Shown one piece after another: positions 19,941 through 28,205 of a stretch of DNA of 64,000 nt (its first letter is position 1; each line of letters opens with the position of its first letter). Origin of the DNA: Phycisphaerales bacterium (GTDB taxonomy: Bacteria; Planctomycetota; Phycisphaerae; UBA1845; Fen-1342); contig JADJWG010000002.1 of NCBI GenBank assembly GCA_016716475.1, positions 186,001-250,000 of the forward strand. The letters are read 5' to 3'. Under the pieces are notes generated by a model, which worked only from the letters and a program-made list of their open reading frames with translations, was not told the DNA's origin and did not search any database. The translations under genes were made by a program, and so were the position numbers.

Positions 19941-20867
19941 TCAATCGGACCCGTTGCCGCCGGCTTCGTGCGTGCCCCCCACAAGCCGGACGAAGATTTC
20001 CTGCAAGTCCGGCCGTTGCACCTCGAACCGCAGGATGCGGGCCTGCCGCAGCGCGAGTTGCAGCAGCGCATCGGGGTCCGCATCCGGCGCGAGTTCCGCG
20101 CGGATGTGGTTGCTGGTGACCTGTGCGCTCACGACGCCCGGCGCGGTGGTCAGGGGCTGCAGATCGCCGTCCGCATCGATCACGAGCATGCGCGTGGAGA
20201 ACTGCGCGCGCACTTCGTTCACGGTGCCCTCGATCAGCTTGCGCCCGCGATGGATCAACACGATCCGGTCGCACAGCCGCTCGGCCTGGTTGATCTGGTG
20301 TGTGGAGAACACCACCGTCGTGCCGGCGCGCCGGAGATCGGCGATCAGGCGTTCGAGCAGATCGACATTCAGGGGGTCGAGGCCGGAGAAGGGCTCGTCG
20401 AGGATCACCAGGTCCGGTTCCTGCAAAATCGCCGTGATGAACTGGAGCTTCTGGGACATCCCCTTTGAAAGTGCTTCCACACGCTTCCGGCGCCAGTCCA
20501 GCAATCCAACCCGCGTGAGCAGTTCGTCGCAGCGCCGCCGTAGATCCTGCCCGCTCAACCCCTTGAGCCGTCCGAAATAGGTCAGGGTCTCGTCGACCGT
20601 CATCTTGCGATAAAGTCCGCGCTCTTCCGGCAGGTAGCCGATCCGGTCCCGCGCCGCGCCCGCGGTCTGCTCCCCAAGCACCTCCACCCGGCCTTCGTCG
20701 GGGTAGATGATGCTCATGATCATGCGGATCGTGGTCGTCTTGCCCGCCCCGTTCGGTCCGAGGAAGCCGAGTACCGCCCCCGTGGGAAGGCGCAGATCAA
20801 ACGCATCCACGGCGGTAAAGCTGCCGTAGCGTTTCGTCACTCCTTCAAGCACTACTGCATCGGCCAA
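19941..20867 (-). CDS. ABC transporter ATPase (NatA-like)
   Basis: 308 residues powering the adjacent permease. Walker A GPNGAGKTTT, signature LSKGMSQKLQF and Walker B LVILDEPFSG are intact. The C-terminal 70 residues after the H-loop (STHQINQAE) form the usual NatA tail. The start is TTG 20867, because GAGG stands 8 bases upstream and homologues begin close to VLEGVTKRYG; the in-frame region further upstream to 21017 is low-quality coding sequence. No ATG is available near this position. Confidence 0.88.
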   Translation of the reverse strand: MADAVVLEGVTKRYGSFTAVDAFDLRLPTGAVLGFLGPNGAGKTTTIRMIMSIIYPDEGRVEVLGEQTAGAARDRIGYLPEERGLYRKMTVDETLTYFGRLKGLSGQDLRRRCDELLTRVGLLDWRRKRVEALSKGMSQKLQFITAILQEPDLVILDEPFSGLDPLNVDLLERLIADLRRAGTTVVFSTHQINQAERLCDRIVLIHRGRKLIEGTVNEVRAQFSTRMLVIDADGDLQPLTTAPGVVSAQVTSNHIRAELAPDADPDALLQLALRQARILRFEVQRPDLQEIFVRLVGGTHEAGGNGSD

Positions 20868-21090
20868 GTGCACGACCTCACTTTCCACGCCCCGGCACTT
20901 CGAGGGGGGCAGCGTACCGTCCACCCTGATCCGCCGAAAGCACGGGTTTGTCTGATGTTGTTCGCTACTTTCACGTCGCTCGGACGGCAACCGGGTTGCA
21001 TGCCGACGGGTATACATTCAATATCGCGGTGGCTTGGGCGAGCCCGCGGGGGGGGGCGGACGATAGGCCCGGTGATACGAGGAGGATGGC

Positions 21091-21510
21091 ATGTTCCGCT
21101 TCATGATACCGGCCATGGCGGGGGCGCTTGCCATGGCGCTGCTTCCCGGGGGCTGCCCCGCGCGCAGCGTGCCGGTGGCCACCATCCGTCTCACTTCGGC
21201 CGACACGGGTCGTACCATCGAGGTCGAGCGCTGGCAACGGATTCGGGTACGCTTATCGGCTAACACGGCTGCCGGTCTCACATGGACGTTGACGGAGTTG
21301 AACCAGGATGTGCTGGAATTCCAGGGGCGTGAGGATGCGCGCCTGGGACTCAGCTCAAACGACGAGCTCCTGCAGGAGGAGAACTGGTACTTCCGGGCGA
21401 TTGGTCTGGGATCCACGCCTGTTCGGCTGCTGTATACCCAGGGCGGCGACTTTACTCAGCCAGTGAATATCTTTGCGATTACCGTGGTGGTGGTGGTGGG
21501 CGAGGAGTAG
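21091..21510 (+). CDS. Chagasin-like (I42 family) cysteine-protease inhibitor, lipoprotein
   Basis: 139 residues with a lipoprotein signal (MAMALLPGGC; Cys22 lipidated). The mature domain has the I42 loops: AGLTWTLTELN corresponds to the NPTTGYxW loop, and ENWYFRAIGLGSTPVRLLY to the RxWxxG...L segment near the C-terminus. Family members inhibit papain-like proteases by inserting three loops into the active-site cleft. The GYxW-type motif is not canonical here, so inhibitory activity is uncertain. GAGGAGG lies just before ATG 21091. It is divergent from the ABC exporter and convergent with clpS. Confidence 0.68.
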   Translation: MFRFMIPAMAGALAMALLPGGCPARSVPVATIRLTSADTGRTIEVERWQRIRVRLSANTAAGLTWTLTELNQDVLEFQGREDARLGLSSNDELLQEENWYFRAIGLGSTPVRLLYTQGGDFTQPVNIFAITVVVVVGEE

Positions 21511-21534
21511 CCCAACGCGCGGAGCGGTCTGTGC

Positions 21535-21825
21535 TTACGCATCCGGCTCGCAAGTAACGGTGAGCTGCGCGGAGGAGAACTGCTCCACGTAGAGTTCGGC
21601 CCGTTCGCGGTGAGTGACGAGCAGGAGACTGACGCCACTTTCGTGTGCCTCGAGGGTCCGTTCGACAGCTTCTTCGAATTTCAGGGGGGTTAGCTGCAGG
21701 ATGGTCTGGATGACGTGCTCGAAGGAGTTAACGTCGTCGTTGTGCAACAGCACGCGGAACGGCGGCAGCAGGCCGGTCTGCTGAGCCGTGCTCACGTCGG
21801 GCAGTGTGTTGGACGACATCGCCAT
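21535..21825 (-). CDS. clpS: ATP-dependent Clp protease adaptor ClpS
   Basis: 96 residues. ClpS binds N-degron substrates and delivers them to ClpA/ClpC-ClpP. Visible are FRVLLHNDDVNSFEHVI (the NDDxxxxxFV-type ligand pocket Asn-Asp-Asp), LTPLKFEEAVERTLEAHESG and the C-terminal LYVEQFSS strand. GGGAGA precedes the ATG at 21825; an internal ATG two codons later is possible. No clp protease gene is adjacent. Confidence 0.92.
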   Translation of the reverse strand: MAMSSNTLPDVSTAQQTGLLPPFRVLLHNDDVNSFEHVIQTILQLTPLKFEEAVERTLEAHESGVSLLLVTHRERAELYVEQFSSAQLTVTCEPDA

Positions 21826-22002
21826 GCCAGATACTCTCCCGGGGGGGATCGGTGGCCGGATCCGGTCCCCGCTTGGAAACTACTGCGCCTCCGCCCGGGG
21901 CGTCAATCAAAAACTCCCGGGGGGAATGGCAGGCCTGCCCGTGAGCGGTAGAATGGCCGCTGCTGAACCATCAGAATCCTGATTTCGTGGGAGATTGTGC
22001 CG

Positions 22003-23058
22003 ATGAACTTCTGCCGCTGCGTGGCTTCGACGCTGCTGCTCGCCGCGGTCCTGCCGCTGGCCGCCCAAACACCCGAAGGCCCGCTCGCCGCCTTGCGTGC
22101 AAAGACCGACCTGAATGACGAAGATCGCACGCAGATCCGCAATTTTGTGATGGAGCGGATCACCGCGATCATCACAAACCAGCCCGGGGCAGCGCAAACG
22201 GCCACGGACGAACTGCGGACCGCTTTCACCGGAACGGAAAACTACCAGCGGGCCTACGCAACGCTCGCAGTCGAGGCGGTCGGAACGGCTTTCGGCCGAG
22301 CTGAACTGGTTCCTGCTACGCGGCTGCTCGCCGTTCTCAATACATTCAACGTGGTCGAGGCCCACACCGTCTTCCTTGAAGCGCTGCGCGATGAACGTGT
22401 CGGGGTGCGCGCTGCCGGCGCGGTGGGCCTACGGACGTTACGCAGTCGGATTGCCGAGGCCGGTGGGGACACCTTTCAGGCCGTGCTCGCGGGTTTGCAG
22501 CAGGCAGGCGCTCGGGAGCGATCCCGGGATACGCTACGTTCGATTTATGGCGCATTGAACTATGCGGGTGTTCCGGGTGTTGCGAATCCGCGCGCGGCTG
22601 CGAACGCGGTGCTGGCGTTGTTGGAAGCCCGCGCGGCGCAGTATGGCCAGGCCGAAATTCCCGCGTTGGGGGCCGACGATGCTGGGCTGCGAGCCGCCCG
22701 CGAAACTCTCGCCAACTTCGAGGATGAAACTCGCAATCGGCTCATTGTCGTGACTGGCACGCTGGTACGTTACGCGGTCGACCGTTATACCGGGGGCGAG
22801 TCGAAGCTGGCCGATGTGCGCGATGGGGCCGCTGCGAATCGCGATCAACTCGAATTCCGCAATGCAGCCGAACGGCTGGTGCTGATCGGCGAAGAATTAC
22901 TGATCGAGCTACTCAAGCCGAATCCTGCCCCGCAGGTCAGTGAGAACATGCGGCGGCTGAATACGGCAAACATGAAGATCGAGTGGCAGAAGTGGAGCAC
23001 CGCGCTACAGACGGCCGTCGGGCGGGATTTCGCACTCAGCCCGGGGACAGGGGGCTAG
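22003..23058 (+). CDS. Hypothetical exported helical protein
   Basis: 351 residues. The signal peptide (CVASTLLLAAVLPLAAQ) suggests export. The rest is Ala/Arg/Glu-rich and almost entirely helical, with weak HEAT-like periodicity around residues 85-160 (ALRDERVGVRAAGAVGLRTL). The start is ATG 22003, with GGGAG 9 bases upstream; GTG 21997 is also in frame. No catalytic motif or known family is recognised. It is a single gene between the divergent clpS and the convergent ferredoxin gene. Confidence 0.72.
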   Translation: MNFCRCVASTLLLAAVLPLAAQTPEGPLAALRAKTDLNDEDRTQIRNFVMERITAIITNQPGAAQTATDELRTAFTGTENYQRAYATLAVEAVGTAFGRAELVPATRLLAVLNTFNVVEAHTVFLEALRDERVGVRAAGAVGLRTLRSRIAEAGGDTFQAVLAGLQQAGARERSRDTLRSIYGALNYAGVPGVANPRAAANAVLALLEARAAQYGQAEIPALGADDAGLRAARETLANFEDETRNRLIVVTGTLVRYAVDRYTGGESKLADVRDGAAANRDQLEFRNAAERLVLIGEELLIELLKPNPAPQVSENMRRLNTANMKIEWQKWSTALQTAVGRDFALSPGTGG

Positions 23059-23266
23059 ACGGGCAGACAACGGTCCGGCAAGAGTATCAAGGCACGTCCA
23101 AGGTGTAAGGCGCGCTCATCGCCATTTCTACGCAGTGGTTCAACCCATAGTGCCCAAGGTGACGTGCGTGGAACCCACAACAATGGTGCCTATCGACATC
23201 CTCGTCTACCGCTGCGTGCACAGCGCCGGCCCTGAGGGCGATGTCTGAGCATTCGTGTGGCTTGCG

Positions 23267-23539
23267 CTATTGCGCCCCCGTCTGCTTGTAGAAATCAGCG
23301 TTCTTGGCAATGAAAGCTTCGAGCTCTTCGGGCAGGTCGTCTTCAGAGTAAATCGCGTTCACCGGGCACTCATCGACACAGAGACCGCAATCGATGCATG
23401 TCTCGGGGTCAATGAACAGCATCTCGAATTTGTCGAAACTCGGCTCGTCCTTCCGTGGATGGATGCAATCCACCGGGCAGACGTCGACACAACTGGTATC
23501 TTTCGTGCCGATGCACGACTGCGTGATATAGTGGGGCAC
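23267..23539 (-). CDS. Seven-iron ferredoxin (FdxA-like)
   Basis: A 90-residue electron carrier. The N-terminal cluster motif is C-x7-C-x3-CP (Cys9, Cys17, Cys21), and the second is CIDCGLCVDECP. The wide first spacing is that of [3Fe-4S][4Fe-4S] ferredoxins, in which one cysteine of the first cluster also helps ligate the second. A C-terminal extension (EELEAFIAKNADFY) is typical of the group. It is divergent from iscX across a 256-base gap. Confidence 0.9.
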   Translation of the reverse strand: MPHYITQSCIGTKDTSCVDVCPVDCIHPRKDEPSFDKFEMLFIDPETCIDCGLCVDECPVNAIYSEDDLPEELEAFIAKNADFYKQTGAQ

Positions 23540-23795
23540 GGGACGGTTCCTGCTTTGTTAGGGGGCGGCCGGGCCACGGGGCGACGCTCGGACCCGAGTG
23601 GGCAGATTATAGGGAGTCGCGCGGGGGCGCCAAGCCGGTGCTTTCATCATTGTCCCGCGGTGGAAGATAACCATGCACCGTGGGTTGAAACGGCCGCCTC
23701 CGCGCCCTACCAGTAGGGGGAGCGCAGGTGGCGCGGTCCGCGTGGCGGAATCGGCGCGACCAGCCCCGGACCACCCGAATACGAAGGGCGACAAC

Positions 23796-24017
23796 ATGCC
23801 TCCGAAGCTCTCCTGGGCGGATATCGAGGATTTGGGCATTCTTCTGCATGAGCGTTTTCCGGACGTGGACCCGCTCACCGTTCGTTTCACGGATCTGCAC
23901 CGGTGGATCTCCGAGTTGGAGGCGTTTGGAGATGATCCGGCCGCCAGCAATGAAGCGAAGCTCGAAGCGGTGCAGATGGCTTGGCTTGCGGAGTACCGCG
24001 ACGCACAGGGCGCATGA
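23796..24017 (+). CDS. iscX: IscX-family Fe-S cluster assembly protein
   Basis: 73 residues, the whole of a small acidic IscX (YfhJ) protein. It matches the family through the core LSWADIEDLGILLHE, DPLTVRFTDLHRWISELE, DDPAASNEAKLEAVQ and a terminal WLAEYRD. In E. coli IscX binds the desulfurase IscS and modulates iron-dependent cluster assembly. The start is ATG 23796, preceded by GAAGGG. It usually ends an isc operon; here no iscS, iscU or hscBA accompanies it. Only a ferredoxin gene lies next door, divergently. Confidence 0.9.
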   Translation: MPPKLSWADIEDLGILLHERFPDVDPLTVRFTDLHRWISELEAFGDDPAASNEAKLEAVQMAWLAEYRDAQGA

Positions 24018-24371
24018 CGTCGGCCCAGCGCGTGAGTACCCCGGCATACGAGTTTGACGCGCGCTGCATGCGACAATTTCTTACGCTACGGGGTGAGCGC
24101 GGTGTGCCCGTACTTTGGGTAGTTGCCCGCATTTTGCAGATCGGATGAGGATCTATCTGGACGATCCTTGCAACCCGTTGGTGCTATGCTCCAATCGGAT
24201 TGCACGGGCTTGGTCGCACGTCCGAAACGCCCGCGGCCTTGGGTTCCTCAACCCAATGGGCCGATCTTTATGCGGGCTTCCTATCCCGGGCCAGCCCGGA
24301 GCGCGGTATACTCCATGGTTCAGGTCGTTCCGGCCGCAAGGAGGTGGCCGGAGATGTGAGGAGGATCCGTC
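24018..24371. other. Intergenic stretch ahead of the cyclophilin gene
   Basis: 354 bases without a credible gene. TATACT at 24307-24312 is a reasonable -10 for the cyclophilin-domain gene, about 60 bases before its GTG; no matching -35 is apparent. Nothing else is recognised. Confidence 0.45.
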
Positions 24372-25625
24372 GTGTTGAAAGCCGCTGCGTTGTGCGTTTC
24401 GCTCGGGCTGACCATCGCGGTGAGCCCCCTGGGCTGTCCACCGCTGGAACCCACAGATCCGCTCCCGGTGGATCGAGGGACGATCGCTGTGACGGCCTCG
24501 GCGCCGGCAACTGCGGCTTTCGGCGAAACGGTGGGATTGCAAGCGACGGCGGACGGGGACGGACTGACGTTCGGGTGGGCTCAGATTGCCGGGGCCGGGG
24601 TGCGGATCGAGAATGCCAATGCGGCCGGTGCCAGTTTCGTGGTCCCGTCATTGCCGGTGGAGCAGGTGCTGCGTTTCGTAGTGACGGTTTCGAACGCCGC
24701 CGGTGATGTGGGGCGCGCCGAGGTACAGGTCACCATCGCGGCCGACCCGGAATATGGTCAACGTCCACCACCGGGCACAGGGGGCGGGGCGGGCGGTGGG
24801 GCGCCGCCGCGCGCGGATGCGGGTGAAGACCAGCGGCTGCTCGCGGGCGCGAGCGGCACTCTGGACGGAAATGCGAGCACGGGTTCGGGGTTGACGTTTC
24901 GCTGGCGGCAGATTTCCGGCCGCGATGCACAACTCGCGAATGCGAATGAAGTGGTCGCGCAGTTCAAGGCGCCGGGTTACAGCGCGACAGAATCGAACCT
25001 GCTTCTTTTCGAACTCACGGTGACGGACACGGCTGGGCGCACGGCGCGGGACCGCAGCCAGGTGACGGTCCGTGATCCGAAGAATGCGAGCGTGCGTGTG
25101 CGAGTGCGGACCACGCTAGGCAACTTCGACCTGGAACTGGACGACGAGCGCGCCCCCGTGACCGTGGACAACTTCCTGAGTTACGTGGATGAGGGTTTCT
25201 ATACGAACACGCTCTTCCACCGTGTAATTTCGGGCTTCATGATCCAAGGCGGCGGATTCACCTCCGGCTTGCAGCAGAAGCAGGCGCGCGATCCGATCGT
25301 CAACGAGGCGGGTAACGGGCTTTCAAACGTCCGCGGCACGATTGCGATGGCGCGCACCAACGACCCGAATTCGGCCACCTCGCAATTCTTTGTCAACGTG
25401 CGCAATAACACCGCCGGCGGGGACGGACTCAGTGATCTTGATCCGGGTGGCGTCAGCGCCGAGGGATACGCTGTGTTTGGCCGGGTGGTGGACGGATTGG
25501 GTGTCGTGGATTCCATTGCGGGTGTGGCGACGGGCTCCCAGAATGGCTTTTCGGATGTGCCGATCGACGAAGTGGTGATCCTGTCGATTGAGCGGATTTC
25601 GGTAGATCGCACGGACTCGGAATAG
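24372..25625 (+). CDS. Cyclophilin-type peptidyl-prolyl isomerase lipoprotein with two Ig/PKD-like domains
   Basis: 417 residues. GTG start with AGGAGG just upstream. A lipoprotein signal ends at SPLGC. Two PKD/Ig-like domains follow (about 35-125 and 145-235, each with a Q-A-G or LTFxWxQI core and a VTDTAGR-type end strand), separated by a Gly-rich linker. A C-terminal cyclophilin domain (about 245-410) has TTLGNFDLELDDERAP, FHRVISGFMIQGG, AMARTNDPNSATSQFF and YAVFGRVVDG. The catalytic Arg (in FHRVI), Phe/Met and Gln residues are kept. It would speed proline isomerisation of exported proteins, tethered to a membrane. It converges with the SOUL gene. Confidence 0.9.
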   Translation: MLKAAALCVSLGLTIAVSPLGCPPLEPTDPLPVDRGTIAVTASAPATAAFGETVGLQATADGDGLTFGWAQIAGAGVRIENANAAGASFVVPSLPVEQVLRFVVTVSNAAGDVGRAEVQVTIAADPEYGQRPPPGTGGGAGGGAPPRADAGEDQRLLAGASGTLDGNASTGSGLTFRWRQISGRDAQLANANEVVAQFKAPGYSATESNLLLFELTVTDTAGRTARDRSQVTVRDPKNASVRVRVRTTLGNFDLELDDERAPVTVDNFLSYVDEGFYTNTLFHRVISGFMIQGGGFTSGLQQKQARDPIVNEAGNGLSNVRGTIAMARTNDPNSATSQFFVNVRNNTAGGDGLSDLDPGGVSAEGYAVFGRVVDGLGVVDSIAGVATGSQNGFSDVPIDEVVILSIERISVDRTDSE

Positions 25626-25715
25626 CGGCGGGCCACCTGGATGACACAACCGGCGTCGCCCCGCAACGCTGCGGACTGACGCCGGCTGTGTTGCGCCGGG
25701 GAGTGGAAGGGGGCG

Positions 25716-26426
25716 TCAGTGCCGGGTGACGTCGACTACCCGTTCCACAGGCAATTGCACCTCACCCAGCTTGAGGAATCCCGGTACGAATGGACTGTTA
25801 TATGCCATGTAACGCGGCGGGCCGACGATGCGCAACCGGTCGGCATGCTCCGACGCGTACGCGCGCAGCCGCCGCAGACCGCGCTCGAAGTTCCGCTCGT
25901 TGTAGCCACCGCGTTGTGCAATGGAGAGCACAGTAAGAGGCGGCCGATCTTCCACTTGTACGCGGGCGTCAGCGATGTCGGGGCCGGGCTGGCCAAGAGT
26001 GGGCCAGCGGTACAGGAATGCCATGGAGTCGGCCTGGTTGGTCGAACCGGCATAGACCATTTCGACCGGGGCGGTCATCGCAATGTCATTCCGCTTGATG
26101 TGGTTGAAAAGCGGTCGGAACATGCCGTTCTGGGTGCCGTTGCGGCCGAGAGCGGTGGCGCGCACCCGTGCGAGGCGGTAGGCGGGATAATCCTTGATGA
26201 CGACTTCGTCGAGTGGACCGGGTGGCGGGAAGCCCGCGGGTAGTTCGGCCTCGCGGAACATGAACGGGGAACGCATCTCGGACTCCGGCGCGGGTTCTGG
26301 ATCGGCCGTGGCAACGACCGTGTTCACGGGTTGCCGGGCCGGCGGTGTCGTAGCGCAACCCCCCAGGAACAGGCACCCGAGGAGTGCGGTCATAACACAT
26401 CTGACGTGGACATGCAGGGTCAGCAT
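25716..26426 (-). CDS. SOUL heme-binding family lipoprotein
   Basis: 236 residues. ATG 26426 with GAGG five bases upstream. The signal ends in the lipobox LFLGGC at about residue 24. The mature part belongs to the SOUL/HBP family: YPAYRLARVRATAL near the start, then MFRPLFNHIKRNDIAMTAPVE (the MTxPV element is a family hallmark) and the C-terminal VPGFLKLGEVQLPV. Eukaryotic members bind tetrapyrroles; the role of bacterial exported members is unclear. It is divergent from fabI. Confidence 0.83.
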   Translation of the reverse strand: MLTLHVHVRCVMTALLGCLFLGGCATTPPARQPVNTVVATADPEPAPESEMRSPFMFREAELPAGFPPPGPLDEVVIKDYPAYRLARVRATALGRNGTQNGMFRPLFNHIKRNDIAMTAPVEMVYAGSTNQADSMAFLYRWPTLGQPGPDIADARVQVEDRPPLTVLSIAQRGGYNERNFERGLRRLRAYASEHADRLRIVGPPRYMAYNSPFVPGFLKLGEVQLPVERVVDVTRH

Positions 26427-26607
26427 GGTACCTCGCTGGAAGAGCCCGCCCCCGCGCCGTGCGGGGAGTGCCTGGATCATAGGTGGATGGCAGCCGTTTT
26501 CTGGTTGGCTTGCGTCGGCTGGGGGTGGCCGTACACTGTCGCGGTTCAGCCCGCTAACGGCGGGTGGCCGGCTGGTCACAAGGCAAAATTCAACGGAAGG
26601 GCAGACG

Positions 26608-27382
26608 ATGGGATTGATGGACGGCAAGCAGGGCATGATCATCGGGGTGGCGAATGACCGTTCGCTGGCGTGGCACATCGCCGAGCGACTCCACGCCGAA
26701 GGTGCCAAGCTGGCCTTCACCCACCTGCCGCCACCGAAGATGGAGCGCCGCGTACGGATGCTGGCTGAGCCGATCGGCGCGACCTGCATCGTGCCGTGTG
26801 ACGTATCTGACGAAGAGCAGATCCGGACGGCCTTTGCAGCCGCCCATGAGCAGCTCGGTGCGCTGGATTTTGTCGTGCACTCGGTCGCCTACGCAACGCG
26901 CGAGGCACTGACGAATCCTTACTACAAGACCTCGAAGGCGGATTTTCTCCAGGCGATGGAGATCAGTGCGTACTCGCTGGTGGCGGTGGCACGACAGGCG
27001 CCTCCCGGTGCTGAATCCTGGCGCGAGCATCCTGACGCTGACCTACTTGGGCTCGGTCAAGGTCGTGCCGGGGTATAACGTGATGGGAGTGTGCAAAGCC
27101 ACGCTGGAGGCGAGTGTCCGGTACCTTGCGGGTGAGTTCGGGCGTGAAAAGGGCGTGCGGGTGAATGCGCTCTCGGCAGGCCCGGTCATGACGTTGTCAT
27201 CGTCAGCCGTCGGGGGAATCGACAAGATGTTGGCGCATTACCCGGAGAAGGCCCCACTGGCACGGAACATTCGGCCGGAAGAGGTGGGCAATAGTGGGCT
27301 TTACCTGCTGAGCGACCTCGCGAGCGGTGTGACGGGGGAGGTCCACTACGTGGACTGTGGCTACAACATCGTCGGATGGTAA
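26608..27382 (+). pseudogene. fabI: Enoyl-[acyl-carrier-protein] reductase FabI, one frameshift, probably intact in the organism
   Basis: The last reduction of each fatty-acid elongation cycle (NADH-dependent). The N-terminal part from ATG 26608 (GGAAGG upstream) carries GVANDRSLAWHIAERL, the modified Rossmann motif of FabI. The C-terminal part, in the next frame, carries LTYLGS, the catalytic pair in YNVMGVCK (Tyr-x6-Lys) and the cofactor/substrate loop SAGPVMTLSSSAVGG. Removing one base from the CCTCCC run at 27001-27006 joins the halves into a 257-residue protein, the normal size, with no internal loss. The motifs are fully conserved, so sequencing error is favoured over pseudogenisation. 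Confidence 0.9.
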
Positions 27383-27799
27383 GGATTGCGAGGGGGGGAG
27401 GTGGGGCCGGGGGGATGCATCCCACGGAGTTCTGGCAGTGAAATTGCGGACTTTTTTGTGAGTAAGGGGGTGGGGGTCTTGCAGGCAGTGAGTTTCTGTG
27501 CTAGCTTTATACTATTCGTAGTAGTCCCTGCGGTGCCCGTTAACGACCCATAGTGGTTTCGGCATTTCGGTGCTCGCATGAGGCCCTATCAGCATACAAG
27601 TGGCTATCTCAGTGCCCTTCCCCCCATTGGGGGAGAGGTCGTGGGAAGCGCTTTGTCCATCGGTATCTCGACCCTCCCCCGATTTGCCAGCAAGGCCGGG
27701 GAGGTTTTTCGTAGCAGCTACAAATTCTGGAGGCAATGCTGCCTTCCAGCATTCGGCTGTCCGTGAACGGTTCCGAGTGTAGATTCAAGGAGGATCTCC
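27383..27799. other. Intergenic stretch with palindrome, T-run and a dispersed-repeat copy
   Basis: 417 bases without a gene. After fabI comes a 12-base palindrome (27412-27423), then TTTTTT near 27453, a possible terminator. TATACT at 27508-27513 is a candidate -10. From about 27613 a hairpin-forming C/G-rich element begins that resembles another at 33790. Confidence 0.5.
27613..27703. repeat. Dispersed intergenic repeat, copy A
   Basis: It contains GGGAGAGGTC, then about 30 bases, then TCTCGACCCTCCCC and a closing GGGGAGG. The same blocks in the same order and spacing occur at about 33794-33880. It starts with an additional hairpin CCCCCC-ATT-GGGGGA. No coding content. Confidence 0.55.
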
Positions 27800-28042
27800 A
27801 TGCTCAAAGGGCGGCGTCTTTCCAGACTGCACCGTTGGGCCCTGTGTGGTTCGACGGGGCTCCTGCTGGCCTTTCCGTTCGGCGGCTGCAGCTTCGGCGA
27901 GTTCACCACAACCTCGTCAGTAACGCTGAGCGGCCGCGATGTGCTCACTTTTCTCCTGCGGTCGTTCGTCGTCGACCCGTTCGTTCAGGCGGTGGATCTG
28001 GGGATTGACCGCTTATTCGATCGGATCGAGGGTCAGGAGTAG
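27800..28042 (+). CDS. Small lipoprotein, 80 aa, unknown function
   Basis: 80 residues with an excellent ribosome site (AGGAGG) before ATG 27800. The signal sequence ends at FPFGGC, a plausible lipobox. The mature part is short, SFGEFTTTSSVTLSGRD, then a hydrophobic/amphipathic segment (VLTFLLRSFVVDPFVQAV) and an acidic end. No known family is recalled with certainty; the strong ribosome site and lipobox support a real gene. Confidence 0.68.
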   Translation: MLKGRRLSRLHRWALCGSTGLLLAFPFGGCSFGEFTTTSSVTLSGRDVLTFLLRSFVVDPFVQAVDLGIDRLFDRIEGQE

Positions 28043-28205
28043 GAGTCGCACCCGCGGGGTGCGGCTGGGTTGCGCAGATCGTGGCACTCGCAACGTAGCT
28101 TGTGACGCGGCACCGTCATGAGCTTGATGGCTAGGACGGCGTTTGCGAGCGCCTTTCGCCAGGGTGGCGCCTGTGTCCGGTGGGCCCACAATGGAGGAGT
28201 TCTGC

